From assembly GCA_946565805.1 (NCBI GenBank), contig CAMNWO010000015.1:1-57795 (forward strand): a stretch of DNA of 57,795 nucleotides. Reading direction: 5' to 3'. How positions within the stretch are numbered: the first letter of the stretch is position 1; every line of letters begins with the position of its first letter. Position numbers and translations under genes: made by a program. Shown here in pieces: positions 43,471 to 52,468 of this stretch. The notes under the pieces were generated by a model that worked only from the letters and a program-made list of their open reading frames with translations, was not told where the DNA came from and made no database searches. Origin of the DNA: an uncultured Clostridium sp. (GTDB taxonomy: Bacteria; Bacillota; Clostridia; TANB77; CAG-508).

Positions 43471-44739
43471 TCTTTCGAAAAATTCAGTTTTATCATATTC
43501 TTTCGGTTTTAGTCCTAATCTTGTTTTCATATAACTCATAAGTCCTAAAACCGTAATTAATAATATAATTCCTATTAAAATCATACTGTTTGCTGTACTT
43601 GTAATACCTAATAAGTAAGCTCCTAAGAAACTGATAATAGCTCTAAATAAGTTTCTGCTAATGGCATTGACGGCATATATTTGTGTTAATATTTTTTCAC
43701 TAGCAAAGTTGCTTAGGTATCTACTCGCTAATACCTCTCCCATTCCTTTTGATAAGTCAATCATAACAAAAGAAATTGTTATGATGCTTAAACTTACACC
43801 ATAAGAAATATTGATAATTCCTGTTATTCCTGCTATTAAAATAGAAATGGTTACTATGATTAAGATAGTAGATAAGGCTTTATTTCGAAAGTGTTTATGA
43901 AATTGTTTTTGTTTTTTAGATCCAATCGCTGCAGCAATGCTTATAATAGCTGCTATAATAGTAATTACTTGTTCTGGTGTTTCAATGTCTACTAACAAGC
44001 TAGAACGATAGGTTCCCATCAAGCAAAAAACACCCCAACTAATTCCTGAATATAAGAATAAGCTTCTTAATCGTTGCGATTTTGTAATAAATTTTACTCC
44101 CTCCCATAAGTCTGTCATATATTTTTTGGTATCTTGTTTTTCTCTTTTTTCTTCTTCTACATCCTCAAAACCTAGTGACATGAAAGTAGCAAGTATGGTA
44201 AAACATAAGCTTCCTATGATAGGAATATAAGGGTTTATTATGTATAGAAAGCCCGAAAGCACATAAGTTATAGCATTTAGCAAATAATAATCTTTTGCTC
44301 CCTTTCCCTCTAGTTTAGAAAATATTTCTCCTTGTTTCGTTGTTTCTGGAATAGAATATTGGATAAGTGCTTTATCTGATATATCTTTTAGTGAAAAACA
44401 TAGTGCACTAATAAATTGTGCTAAAATTAATATTCCTAAGTTTTCGCATCCCATGATTAGTATAACAAATATAATATTAAATATATTAGCTAAAATTGTA
44501 CATTTTCTGGTTCCTATTTTATCAATGATGATACTAGCTGGAATTTGAAAAATAATCATAAAAATAGAATAGAAAGCACCACCTAAAACAATATCAGAAG
44601 GACTTATCTGTTTTACTTGTGTTAAAAATAAAAATTCTATGGCATAGTAAAATATTAAATCACAAGATATAGCTCGATATAATGAATATATCTTCATATT
44701 TTGTTTTCTTTTCTCTATCATTCCTTTTTCTTCGTTCAT
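43468..44739 (-). CDS. MFS transporter
   Basis: A 423-residue major facilitator with about 12 helices. The loop after helix 2 reads IIDKIGTRKCTIL, an MFS A-type motif (G-x-x-x-D-K/R-x-G-R-K/R), and the central loop is charged (EDVEEEKREKQDTKKYM). The substrate is unknown; the overall pattern resembles drug- or metabolite-efflux members. Start follows AAAGGAG. Its stop codon TGA lies inside the end of the palindromic repeat, so the repeat either arrived at or replaced the original gene end. Confidence 0.87.
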   Translation of the reverse strand: MNEEKGMIEKRKQNMKIYSLYRAISCDLIFYYAIEFLFLTQVKQISPSDIVLGGAFYSIFMIIFQIPASIIIDKIGTRKCTILANIFNIIFVILIMGCENLGILILAQFISALCFSLKDISDKALIQYSIPETTKQGEIFSKLEGKGAKDYYLLNAITYVLSGFLYIINPYIPIIGSLCFTILATFMSLGFEDVEEEKREKQDTKKYMTDLWEGVKFITKSQRLRSLFLYSGISWGVFCLMGTYRSSLLVDIETPEQVITIIAAIISIAAAIGSKKQKQFHKHFRNKALSTILIIVTISILIAGITGIINISYGVSLSIITISFVMIDLSKGMGEVLASRYLSNFASEKILTQIYAVNAISRNLFRAIISFLGAYLLGITSTANSMILIGIILLITVLGLMSYMKTRLGLKPKEYDKTEFFER

Positions 44740-44766
44740 GGTTCTTTTTTCTCCTTTGTATGTTGT

Positions 44767-45849
44767 TTACTCTCTTTTTATTTTTGTTCTTCGAATATTA
44801 TTTCTTCCAATACGTAAAAATTCTTCTATCGTTTTGGTTATCATCTTTTTATCTTCTTGACTTAAGTTTTGATAAGTTTTTATCATCAGTTTAGTATTCG
44901 AAAATACTTTATTTTTTATGTCTGTTAATGTTTCTGCCTGTGTGGTATTTAAAATTTCAAATATAGTATCTATAAATTTTCCTCTTTGCTCTGGCGTTAC
45001 TTCTTTTAGCCAATTCGTGATTGTTTTATCCATAAATTCACTTGAGCTTGTTAACTCATCTTCTACAAATTTTCCGCCTAGAACTTGCCACGAATATAAA
45101 TCATGTTGCATAATTCCTGTTTCCGTACTTTTCAAAATTGTCATTTCTTCTTGGTGATTTAATAGCCTTCCAATAATAGAGGTTTGTGGAATATAAGTAT
45201 GTACTCTATCTAATATTTTTTGATACGATTGGCTGTTGACAATTTTATCGCAAAATCCTGGTCCGTCATTATTATAGACATTCATAATTCTTTTTTGTAC
45301 TTTGGATGAACAAAACGCTGATGCATAAATTGCCAAGTTTCCTCCTTTAGAGTGTCCTCCTACACGAATTTTTCTTTTATATTGTTTGGCAACTTTTTCT
45401 AAATAAGCTACTGCATCTATTTGAGCTGGTACTAATTCACTAAAACTCATATTAAAGTCTTCTTTCCAGCCAACTATCGTGTTATCTGTTCCTCTATAGG
45501 CTATGTACATTGTCCCATCTTCCATCAATATAGTAATGGCTGAGAATTGTTTTTCTTGAATGGGATCAATTTTATTGGTATAGTTACAAAGTATCATATT
45601 TCCAAATCTGGTACTATTGGCAAGAATTGGATATAAATCAATGTCTTCTTGTTGTAAAATTCTTCCTGTTGTTCCTACCTCCTTATATCTACGATAGGCT
45701 TCTTTTAGCGTTATTTCTTCGCCTTCTTGTAGATATCCATCAAATGGGAAGTAAGATAGTCTTGCCAAAATCAGATTATCAATTTCATTAAATTCTACTT
45801 GTTTTAATTTCAAATCTCTCCAATTCATGTAATCAAAGATATTTGCCAT
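44767..45849 (-). CDS. Mbeg1-like lipase/esterase (DUF2974)
   Basis: A 360-residue alpha/beta hydrolase of the DUF2974 (Mbeg1-like) family. The nucleophile elbow is VGGHSKGGNLAIYAS (about 165), typical of lipase-like serine hydrolases, preceded by MYIAYRGTDNTIVGWKED (oxyanion region). The C-terminal helix region is charged. Function is undefined, perhaps hydrolysis of lipid or acyl esters inside the cell, since no signal peptide is seen. Start follows AAGGAG. It follows the frameshifted alpha/beta hydrolase gene on the same strand by 12 bp. Confidence 0.88.
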   Translation of the reverse strand: MANIFDYMNWRDLKLKQVEFNEIDNLILARLSYFPFDGYLQEGEEITLKEAYRRYKEVGTTGRILQQEDIDLYPILANSTRFGNMILCNYTNKIDPIQEKQFSAITILMEDGTMYIAYRGTDNTIVGWKEDFNMSFSELVPAQIDAVAYLEKVAKQYKRKIRVGGHSKGGNLAIYASAFCSSKVQKRIMNVYNNDGPGFCDKIVNSQSYQKILDRVHTYIPQTSIIGRLLNHQEEMTILKSTETGIMQHDLYSWQVLGGKFVEDELTSSSEFMDKTITNWLKEVTPEQRGKFIDTIFEILNTTQAETLTDIKNKVFSNTKLMIKTYQNLSQEDKKMITKTIEEFLRIGRNNIRRTKIKRE

Positions 45850-45861
45850 TGTTTTTTCTCC

Positions 45862-46739
45862 TTATTTTTTAATAAATGCTAAGATTTGTTCTGCTAAGAT
45901 TTCTTCTTTTCCCTCATAACTATGATTTGCTCCATCGATATAATCAATATCTTTATTAGGATTTGTAATCTGATTGTTAAGTATGTGTGTTAACTCTTCT
46001 GCTTCTTGTACAATCATTTCTTTTACATTTCCCCATCTCATAAATAAAGGAACTTCAATACTGTTTAATTTTTCTAATTCTTTATCTTTTCCATAGTTAG
46101 CAAAATCAATTTCTTGATTGTCACGTGCATATCTTAGAAAGTTTTTTACACTTACTGGATAGATAAATGCTTCTTTGGGCATTAGTTCTAGCAGTTTTCC
46201 CTCTTTTTCTTTCTCTTCTGCTATTTTTAAATAGTTGGTGAAGTTGTCTCCTAAATAAACTTGCAAAGTTCCAGGAATATCAATTAGGGAAAGTAATATT
46301 ACTCCCTTGATATTTTCTAATAGGGTATCGTTTTCTTCTTTTAATTCATGGTAAGTATACACAATTTTGGTACATCCTAAGCTATGACCCTGTAAGTAGA
46401 TATTTTGATAACCTAATTCTTTTAGTTTTAACATCGCACCTACGATATCTTCGTATCCTTCTAATATCTCTTCATAAGAAGTTCCTCCCAGTTTTTTCTC
46501 TTTTTTTCCCTCAATTTCCTTTTGAATATATTTTACTAGTTCACTTCCTCTATTATTAAAGCAAAAATAGTCAACTCCTGCTTCATTTACTTTGTTTGCT
46601 ATTATTTCATCTCTTTCTTTAAGCAATTACTGACCATTCCATGAATAGCTAAAATAGCCGTTTTATTATTTGATTCGCTTTCATATAGTATTCCATTAAG
46701 TAGTACACCATCTGTTGCTAAAAAATTTATTTTTTTCAC
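45862..46739 (-). pseudogene. alpha/beta hydrolase with a frameshift near the N-terminus
   Basis: An alpha/beta hydrolase of about 292 residues if one base is added. The N-terminal part from GTG 46739 (behind AAGGAAG) reads KKINFLATDGVLLNGILYES, then AILAIHGMVSNC, the oxyanion strand. The second frame continues with FCFNNRGSELVK, LQGHSLGCTKIVYTYHE (nucleophile elbow GHSLG) and the final DGANHSYEG (His). The break is near 46620-46627, where TGC TTA AAG lacks one T relative to TGC TTT AAA. It is not a CGGA site; sequence error or decay are both possible. Confidence 0.78.
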
Positions 46740-46766
46740 TAGTTTTCACTTCCTTTGTCATGTTTT

Positions 46767-46833
46767 GGCTAGTTCTGGGACAGGCACAAAGCTATCCACT
46801 TTGGCTAGTTTCGTGCCTGTCCCAGAACTAGCC
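46767..46833. repeat. palindromic element, GGCTAG/CAGGCAC family (copy 1)
   Basis: Perfect 21-bp arms (46767-46787 and 46813-46833) beginning GGCTAGTTCTGGGACAGG and ending GCAC, with a 25-bp centre that has another GGCTAG. The same words appear at 54563-54622. Located upstream of the alpha/beta hydrolase and downstream of rnpB. Confidence 0.85.
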
Positions 46834-46901
46834 ATTTCCCTTCTTTATGTGGATTATAACACTCTTGTGCTTTTTTTGTCAAAATTTTGGGCAACAAAAA
46901 A

Positions 46902-47246
46902 AGAGTAAATCTGTAAGCCGGGTTCTGTCTTTTAAAATAGCCATTTATCTAGGATATATATTGCTATATATCTCAAGCCACGCAATTTAGAAGGCGCCGA
47001 GCAGGCTTAATCTTCTATTTAGGTGTTGCTTCAGATGGGGTTTACACTGCCCCCCATGTCACCATAGGGGCGGTGAGCTCTTACCTCACCTTTTCACCCT
47101 TACCAATCTCTTGGCGGTTATTTTCTGTTGCACTTTCCTTAAGGTCACCCTCACTAGACGTTATCTAGCATCTTTGCTCTATGAAGCCCGGACTTTCCTC
47201 TCGTAATTCCTTTCGGATATTTACCAGCGACTATTCAATTTACTCT
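46902..47246 (-). ncRNA. rnpB: RNase P RNA
   Basis: About 345 nt on the minus strand with the conserved bacterial RNase P core: GAGGAAAGTCCGGGC near the 5' end (P4 5' strand), GACCTTAAGGAAAGTGC followed by ACAGAAA (CR II/III region), and GACAGAACCCGGCTTACAG at the 3' end (P4 3' strand), followed by TTTTTTT. A minus-strand promoter TTGGAC-N18-TACAAT (47253-47282) sits directly upstream. It processes tRNA 5' ends. The ends are approximate. Confidence 0.95.
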
Positions 47247-47252
47247 CGTTCT

Positions 47253-47282
47253 ATTGTATCATATAAAGTTTAAAAAGTCCAA
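47253..47282 (-). promoter_or_regulatory. rnpB promoter
   Basis: TTGGAC (47277-47282), 18-bp spacer, TACAAT (47253-47258) on the minus strand, a few bases before the RNase P RNA 5' end. Confidence 0.72.
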
Positions 47283-47324
47283 TAAATGAGCAAAACTTTG
47301 TAATCTGTAAAATGATGTTTGTAG

Positions 47325-48092
47325 CTATCTAATTACCCTTTTTAAAACTTTATTAAACTGTTCTGGCGTGTCCATATTAACTATATGTCCTGCTCCAGAA
47401 AATTCTACATATTCACTATCTGGCTCTGATTTGTGCCAAATTATTGATGCCTTTTTTGCCATATCATTATCATATTCTCCAACTCCAATTAAAAGCGGAT
47501 AATCTCTTTTTGGGGTTTTATATTTATTAACCACTTTATCAAGTGTTGCAAAATATCTAAATGAACTCTTTTTAAATTCTAAATTCATCTGATAAAATTT
47601 CTCTTGTGCTTCCTTTGTATATGCTGATATTTTTTTATTATCTTCGGCAAATGCTTTTATGGAAAGCATTGCCTTTAACATCATTTTCATTTGCTGTTTT
47701 GTATTACCCTTTTGCAAATCTTTATCGAAATTATTATTATCATATCCACCTATACAAGTTAGAGAAGATACTTTGCTTGGATATTTATTTGCAAAATCTT
47801 GAGCCAATACTGCTCCAATAGACACTCCAACTAAATTGATTTTATCAATCTTTTCTATTTCCATAATTTGATTTATATAGAGAGCAGTATCTTCGATTGT
47901 TCCTTTTCCTATTGATTTGCCGTGTCCTATTAAATCTATTGTAATAACTCTATAATCTCTAAAGTAATCTAACTGCGTATCAAAACAAGTATGATTTGCA
48001 AATGCAGGGTGTATAAATATTATGGCACTTCCAACTTTAGTATCATTAATCCAATAGTGAATTGAAGTGTTTTCTAATTTCTTTTCAGTCAT
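47325..48092 (-). CDS. alpha/beta hydrolase
   Basis: A 255-residue alpha/beta hydrolase. The oxyanion region is IIFIHPAFANHTCFD, the nucleophile elbow is LVGVSIGAVLAQDFANKYP (Ser in G-V-S-I-G, about residue 92), and the final catalytic His is in SGAGHIVNMDTPEQFN. Substrate unknown; the family includes esterases and C-C hydrolases. Start follows AAAAGGAG. The extended -10 TGTTATAAT upstream (about 48160) is a possible promoter. Single gene. Confidence 0.88.
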   Translation of the reverse strand: MTEKKLENTSIHYWINDTKVGSAIIFIHPAFANHTCFDTQLDYFRDYRVITIDLIGHGKSIGKGTIEDTALYINQIMEIEKIDKINLVGVSIGAVLAQDFANKYPSKVSSLTCIGGYDNNNFDKDLQKGNTKQQMKMMLKAMLSIKAFAEDNKKISAYTKEAQEKFYQMNLEFKKSSFRYFATLDKVVNKYKTPKRDYPLLIGVGEYDNDMAKKASIIWHKSEPDSEYVEFSGAGHIVNMDTPEQFNKVLKRVIR

Positions 48093-48235
48093 AACTAATC
48101 AACTCCTTTTTCTTTTACTTTTTATACATGTTTATTTCTACAGATTAGTAGTTATCGTTCTCATTATAACATTATTCTCAAAAAATGTATATGAAAATAG
48201 ACCTTCGTTTTGTAATTTTACCTGAAAAAGTTATA

Positions 48236-49177
48236 TCATATATTATTAAATTCTTCTAGTAGATTTTTATATTTTATTAAAAATACAGCTGTATCCTTTA
48301 AATTAACTGCATTTTGAAGTTCGTTTATCATAACATATCCTTTACTGATATCATACTGTTTTCTTGCATCAATCTCTGTATTGGTTAGCAATTTTGAGTA
48401 TGTGTCAATTGCTTTTTTGACATCGTTCGAAATTTCTTGCCAGTTTTGAGAATCTAATTTAGCATAAGCTTGGAATATATTTGCTTTTGTTTCTATTAAT
48501 ACTGTATACAACTCTTCTTGACCTGAACCTTTCAAAAATTTTGGAAAATATTGATACAGATTTGCTAATTCAGCTAATGATTCTTCTTTTTTCTCATCTT
48601 TTATTACATTGGTTAGCTTGTCATATTGTGTATTAAATCCTAAAATATCCTCTTGATTAATATTAAATTGATATAAATCCATTGTAATACTTGGAAGAGA
48701 TGTATATACATTCTCTACTTCATTTTTTATGATATCCCAATTGATATCTTCTGTTTTAGTTAATACACCTGTAGCCTTCAATTCAAATTTTTTCTGCTTT
48801 TCTGTCTTTCCATCAGTTGCCCCTTGGCTCGAGTCTTCTTCCCCTGCCTGTTGACCAGACGAACTGCCTCCTGCAGATGTTGTTCCTCCTTCTTGCTGAC
48901 CTCCACTACTTCCACTTCCACTTTCATTTTCGCTTTTAGATTTTTCTGTAGTTGCTTTTGACATTTCACTTGTTATCACACTATAATTTCTTACTTCTAT
49001 ATTGTTCATTGAATTTAATAAATTAGCAATTTTTCCTTCCATATATTTGATTTGAGAAAAAGTCTTATCTTTTAATTCTTTTCCATTTCCTTTACTCGTA
49101 TTGGTATAAATCGTTAATGATAACACTATTACGATTACAATTAGTACAATATATCCAACTCTTCTTATATTTTTCAA
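48236..49177 (-). CDS. secreted or anchored protein with Ser/Gly-rich linker
   Basis: A 313-residue protein not recognised as a family. It has an N-terminal membrane helix (about 7-25), a short helical segment, a low-complexity Ser/Gly/Gln/Glu-rich linker (about 80-125), and a helical C-terminal domain (about 135-313). This suggests an anchored extracytoplasmic protein. The start is TTG at 49177, 8 nt after GGGAGG. It is divergent from the 93-residue protein gene. Confidence 0.75.
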   Translation of the reverse strand: MKNIRRVGYIVLIVIVIVLSLTIYTNTSKGNGKELKDKTFSQIKYMEGKIANLLNSMNNIEVRNYSVITSEMSKATTEKSKSENESGSGSSGGQQEGGTTSAGGSSSGQQAGEEDSSQGATDGKTEKQKKFELKATGVLTKTEDINWDIIKNEVENVYTSLPSITMDLYQFNINQEDILGFNTQYDKLTNVIKDEKKEESLAELANLYQYFPKFLKGSGQEELYTVLIETKANIFQAYAKLDSQNWQEISNDVKKAIDTYSKLLTNTEIDARKQYDISKGYVMINELQNAVNLKDTAVFLIKYKNLLEEFNNI

Positions 49178-49300
49178 GTTTGAAACCTCCCTTAAAGTTT
49201 TCTATTTTTTCTAGTATTTGCATTTTTGTTTTACTTTATTCTATGTATAAATTTTATTATATTTTTTATACTAATAAAAAGAAAGTTTTTAGGAGATTTT

Positions 49301-49582
49301 ATGTTAGTAACTGTTAATTTATATAGCGAAAAAAAAGGCGAATTAAATCGATTTCTAAGCCATTTTTATAATACTGATTTCGATATAGAAAATCATTTGA
49401 ATTGGGAAAAAAAATATGCTAATCCCGTAGAATTAGCAGAAATTATTGGTGCTTTTATTGATAACTGTGAAGATTTTGACTTAACTATGTGGATTAGTTT
49501 AGATAAAGATGTTTTTGTCCATGTTTCCGAAGAAAATGCTAACGATATTATCAAATATCTTTATGAGCGTTTTCCTTATTGA
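49301..49582 (+). CDS. small unrecognised protein (93 aa)
   Basis: A 93-residue acidic soluble protein (VNLYSEKKGELNRFLSHFYN, later CEDFDLTMWISLDKDVFVHV). I do not recognise the family. The ATG at 49301 follows TTAGGAG, which decides it over an upstream frame opening at 49226. It is one of the few native-looking plus-strand genes and is divergent from the anchored protein. A palindromic element starts 3 bp after its stop. No CGG codon is used. Confidence 0.75.
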   Translation: MLVTVNLYSEKKGELNRFLSHFYNTDFDIENHLNWEKKYANPVELAEIIGAFIDNCEDFDLTMWISLDKDVFVHVSEENANDIIKYLYERFPY

Positions 49583-49585
49583 GAA

Positions 49586-49670
49586 AATGAGACAAAGGGG
49601 GACAGGTCTTGTGAGACAGTGGGGACAGGTCTTGAATGTCTCACAAGACCTGTCCCCCTTTGTCTCATTT
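49586..49670. repeat. palindromic intergenic element, GAGACA/GGGACAGG family (copy 3)
   Basis: Arms AATGAGACAAAGGGGGACAG... (from 49586) and the inverted copy ending at 49670, with a middle partial unit GAGACAGTGGGGACAGG. It lies at the convergent junction of the 93-aa gene and dtd. Its end supplies the TGA stop of dtd (49665-49667), as in copy 2. Confidence 0.88.
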
Positions 49671-50102
49671 TTCTAAAATAATGGTAACTGGTCCGTCATT
49701 TAATAAGCTAACTTTCATATCGGCACCAAATATACCTTTTTCTACTCGAATATCATTTTTTTCACATTCAGCACAAAAGTATTCGTACAATTCATTGGCT
49801 TGCTCTGGCTTTGCTGCTTCTATAAAAGATGGTCTATTTCCTTGGGAACAGTCTGCATATAAGGTAAATTGTGATACAATTAATAATTCTCCTTGGATAT
49901 CTTTTAATCCTAAATTCATTTTGTCATTTTCATCTGTAAATACACGTAATTTACAAAGTTTTTTCACTAAATAATCTGCTTGCTCTTTTGTATCATTATG
50001 AGTAACACCTAATAACACCAAAAAACCTTTTCCTATTTTTCCTACTGTTTTCTCTTCTACTTCAACTTGTGCATTTTTTACTCTTTGTACTACTATTTTC
50101 AT
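49665..50102 (-). CDS. dtd: D-aminoacyl-tRNA deacylase
   Basis: A 145-residue Dtd that removes D-amino acids from tRNA. It starts [20 protein letters not shown] and has the active-site segment [20 protein letters not shown], followed by the GAxMxVxLxNDGPVT motif near the end. Length and motifs match the family exactly. The ribosome binding site GGAAGGAG is about 35 nt upstream, separated from the ATG by a hairpin. The stop codon is provided by the adjacent palindromic repeat. Confidence 0.96.
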   Translation of the reverse strand: MKIVVQRVKNAQVEVEEKTVGKIGKGFLVLLGVTHNDTKEQADYLVKKLCKLRVFTDENDKMNLGLKDIQGELLIVSQFTLYADCSQGNRPSFIEAAKPEQANELYEYFCAECEKNDIRVEKGIFGADMKVSLLNDGPVTIILEK

Positions 50103-50112
50103 TTCATTAATT

Positions 50113-50146
50113 TATGCTGACTAAATAGCCAGCATAATCTCCTTCC
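50113..50146 (-). promoter_or_regulatory. hairpin between Shine-Dalgarno and dtd start
   Basis: On the minus strand GGAAGGAG (about 50139-50146) is followed by stem TATGCTG/CAGCATA (50130-50136 with 50113-50119) and then the ATG at 50102. Folding would bring the SD to a usable distance. A four-codon ATG-CTG-GCT-ATT-TAG lies inside. Confidence 0.55.
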
Positions 50147-50758
50147 TTATTCTTTTTCATCCTCGTCATTATCTTCTAATGTTACATTTGATTCTATTTC
50201 TACTGTTTTTTCTAAATTAGATTTTTCTTCGTTGTCTTGTTTCGTTTCAGTTGTTTCCTCTGATTGGTTGTCTTCTTTGCTTTCTATAGTTTCTTGTAAT
50301 TCTTCTATTACTATTTGTTTTTCTGTTTCTTTTTCTTCTGCTACTTCCGTATTCTCTAATTTTTCTAATACTTCTACTTCTTTTGGTTGTTCTTGTGTTT
50401 GTTTTTCTCCACAATTTGGACAAAATTTCACATCTTTTTCAATTTCTTTGTAACAACTTTGACATTGCTTTTTATCTTTTAACTCCAAACATTCTTTTAA
50501 TAAACTATCTATCTCATCACTTAGAACATCAATTTTTGTACATTGTTCCTCTAAATCCTTTTTAATACAGATATCTTCTTCTCTTATATGTTTTTCATAT
50601 ACTCTTTTACCAATTTCTTGATAAATATCATTTATTTGGTTTCTTAATTCTCCCATTTTGAATTTAAGTTTAGTCTCTTTGGCTAATTTTCCAGTTTTAT
50701 CAGCTGTTATTTTAGCTGCTTCGGATGCCTTTTTTCCTAATTTATCAAAAAACTCCAT
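50147..50758 (-). CDS. zinc-ribbon protein with acidic tail
   Basis: A 203-residue protein. Helical N-terminal half (SEAAKITADKTGKLAKETKL), then a zinc ribbon CQSCYKEIEKDVKFCPNCGE (two CxxC) and a long Glu/Gln/Thr-rich acidic tail (about 135-203). Similar proteins are common in Clostridia and have no known role. The start follows GGAAAGGAG. Precedes dtd on the same strand. Confidence 0.8.
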   Translation of the reverse strand: MEFFDKLGKKASEAAKITADKTGKLAKETKLKFKMGELRNQINDIYQEIGKRVYEKHIREEDICIKKDLEEQCTKIDVLSDEIDSLLKECLELKDKKQCQSCYKEIEKDVKFCPNCGEKQTQEQPKEVEVLEKLENTEVAEEKETEKQIVIEELQETIESKEDNQSEETTETKQDNEEKSNLEKTVEIESNVTLEDNDEDEKE

Positions 50759-50849
50759 TTTTATCGCTCCTTTCCTTTTTGTTTTTAATCTTATTCTTTA
50801 TGATATGTCCCTAATACGACATTCTTATTATTTGACTTTTATACATTTA

Positions 50850-51835
50850 TTATTCACTTTTTTTGTTTCTTGTCATTAATTTTTTAACTGCTTCTTGTGG
50901 CTCTAGATTTTCATAGATCACTTTGTAAACGACTTCTACTATTGGCATATCAATTTTATGTATTTTACATAGCTCATATGCTACTTCGATATTGTCAATG
51001 CTTTCAATTACCATCCCAACTTCTTTTCTTGTCTCTTCTAATGTTTTTCCTTGACCAATTAGTTTTCCTGCTCTTCTATTTCTACTGTGTTCGCTTAAAC
51101 AAGTCACAATCAAGTCTCCTAATCCACTCAATCCATAAAATGTTTCTTGTTTTCCTCCGTAGTTCTACTCCTAATCGTGTTAATTCATTTAATCCTCTTG
51201 TAATTAAAGCTGCAAAAGTATTGTCCCCTAAATTAATGCCTGCTGCCACTCCTGCACAAAAAGCAATAATATTTTTTAAAGCTCCTCCGAAGTTCTACAC
51301 CTTTTACATCTTTTGATGTGTAAATCCTCATTTCCTTACACATGAACGTTTCTTGTAACATTTCTAAAATGTCGTCATGCTGAGAAGCTACTACTAAAAC
51401 TGTTGGAATGGCTATAGAAACTTCCTCTGCATGACTTGGTCCAGATAATACTCCTACTCTTGCTGTTGGTAATTCATCTAATATAACTTCATCTAACGTT
51501 TTTAATGTTTCTTTTTCAAACCCTTTTGAACAGATAATAACTGGCTTATTTCCTACATATTGCTTATATTGTTTAAAAACTTCTCTTGTAAATTTAGATG
51601 GAGTTACATGTAAAATAAATTCAGCCTCTTTTATAACTTCTTCAAAATCATTATAACAGGTTATATTTTTATGTATTTCTAATCCTGGTAAAAACTTACA
51701 TTTTCTTTCTTCGTTTAATGCTTTTCTCTCTTCTTCACTAAAGGACCATATTTTAACTTCATTCCCACATCTTGCTAAATGTGTTGCTAATGCTACTCCC
51801 CAGCTTCCACTTCCTATTATTCCTATTTTTCTCAT
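50850..51835 (-). CDS. gpsA: glycerol-3-phosphate dehydrogenase interrupted by two CGGA +1 sites
   Basis: GpsA makes sn-glycerol 3-phosphate for phospholipid synthesis. Three consecutive frames give 327 residues: [17 protein letters not shown] (NAD site) to VKGVEL; then [20 protein letters not shown] to TRLGVEL; then [20 protein letters not shown] to the end. Both joins (51286-51289 and 51156-51159) need removal of one C from CTT/CTA-CGGA, which restores the family motifs GVELGGALKN and [16 protein letters not shown]. All catalytic regions are intact. The gene is probably essential, so two independent disabling mutations would be surprising. It sits downstream of plsY and der. Confidence 0.92.
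51156..51159 (-). other. putative +1 recoding site 5 (gpsA, second)
   Basis: Zero-frame codons CTA-CGG-AGG within the already shifted frame; the +1 frame reads GGA-GGA. It restores [18 protein letters not shown]. Confidence 0.65.
51286..51289 (-). other. putative +1 recoding site 4 (gpsA, first)
   Basis: Zero-frame codons CTT-CGG-AGG; the +1 frame reads GGA-GGA. It restores the GpsA motif GVELGGALKN. The local sequence GAACTTCGGAGGAG is nearly the same as at site 2. Confidence 0.65.
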
Positions 51836-51839
51836 ATTT

Positions 51840-52424
51840 CTATTTCCTTCCTTTTATACGTGCTATTCCAGCAACTATTACAATTGCAATTAAAATTACA
51901 ATTAATGCTATGATACCAGATGGCATTACTCTTTTATCTGGTTGCTTGATTGTATCTTTTGCATAATCATATTCAATTTCGCATTTTCCTTTTTCAATTT
52001 TAAAATTATCTATATGTACAATATAATCTTTTTTTAGGTTTTTTATTCTATATTTAATATCCATTTTAGGATAATTTTCTAACAAATCAAATGTATAAAT
52101 TCCATTTGCCTTTTCTAATCGAATTTGCACATATTCTGTTTCGCTTTCTGTATAAATTTCTTCTTGTACATTTTCCTTTTTTACCATAACTCCTGGAATT
52201 TCGTTTTTCTTTATTGTACTTGCTCCCGCATAAACCAAATCCAAATTTGCTTCTTGGATAGCAAAATTGATATAGTCTTCTGGTAATAATAGGTATAAGT
52301 CAAATTTTTCATTTTTCTTATTATTTAATGTTTTAAATTCTATTTCAAAGGTATCTACCGCATATACCTGTCCAAACATAAATACCATAATAGCAATGAT
52401 AATGATTGTAATTAATTTCTTCAT
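51840..52424 (-). CDS. secreted protein with N-terminal signal and C-terminal membrane anchor
   Basis: A 194-residue protein with a signal peptide (KKLITIIIIAIMVFMFGQVY, cleavage near A23), a beta-rich middle (about 30-150), and a C-terminal helix (about 168-188) followed by RIKGRK, the topology of a wall- or membrane-anchored protein. No family recognised. The ATG at 52424 follows AAAAAGGAG, which abuts a TTGCCA inverted repeat. It is inserted between plsY and gpsA, ending 4 bp before gpsA. Confidence 0.8.
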   Translation of the reverse strand: MKKLITIIIIAIMVFMFGQVYAVDTFEIEFKTLNNKKNEKFDLYLLLPEDYINFAIQEANLDLVYAGASTIKKNEIPGVMVKKENVQEEIYTESETEYVQIRLEKANGIYTFDLLENYPKMDIKYRIKNLKKDYIVHIDNFKIEKGKCEIEYDYAKDTIKQPDKRVMPSGIIALIVILIAIVIVAGIARIKGRK

Positions 52425-52438
52425 TCGTTTCTCCTTTT

Positions 52439-52466
52439 TTGCCAAAAGGTCCGTTTTTATTGGCAA
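52439..52466. repeat. TTGCCA/TGGCAA inverted repeat upstream of the 194-aa gene
   Basis: TTGCCA (52439-52444) and TGGCAA (52461-52466) enclose 16 bp including GGTCCGTTT. It directly precedes an AAAAAAGGAG ribosome binding site, like the metK copy. Confidence 0.65.
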
Positions 52467-52468
52467 TT

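Noticed and set aside
46902..47246. tmRNA or 6S RNA
   Set aside because: The conserved blocks match RNase P RNA (GAGGAAAGTCCGGGC and AACCCGGCTTACAG), not tmRNA or 6S.
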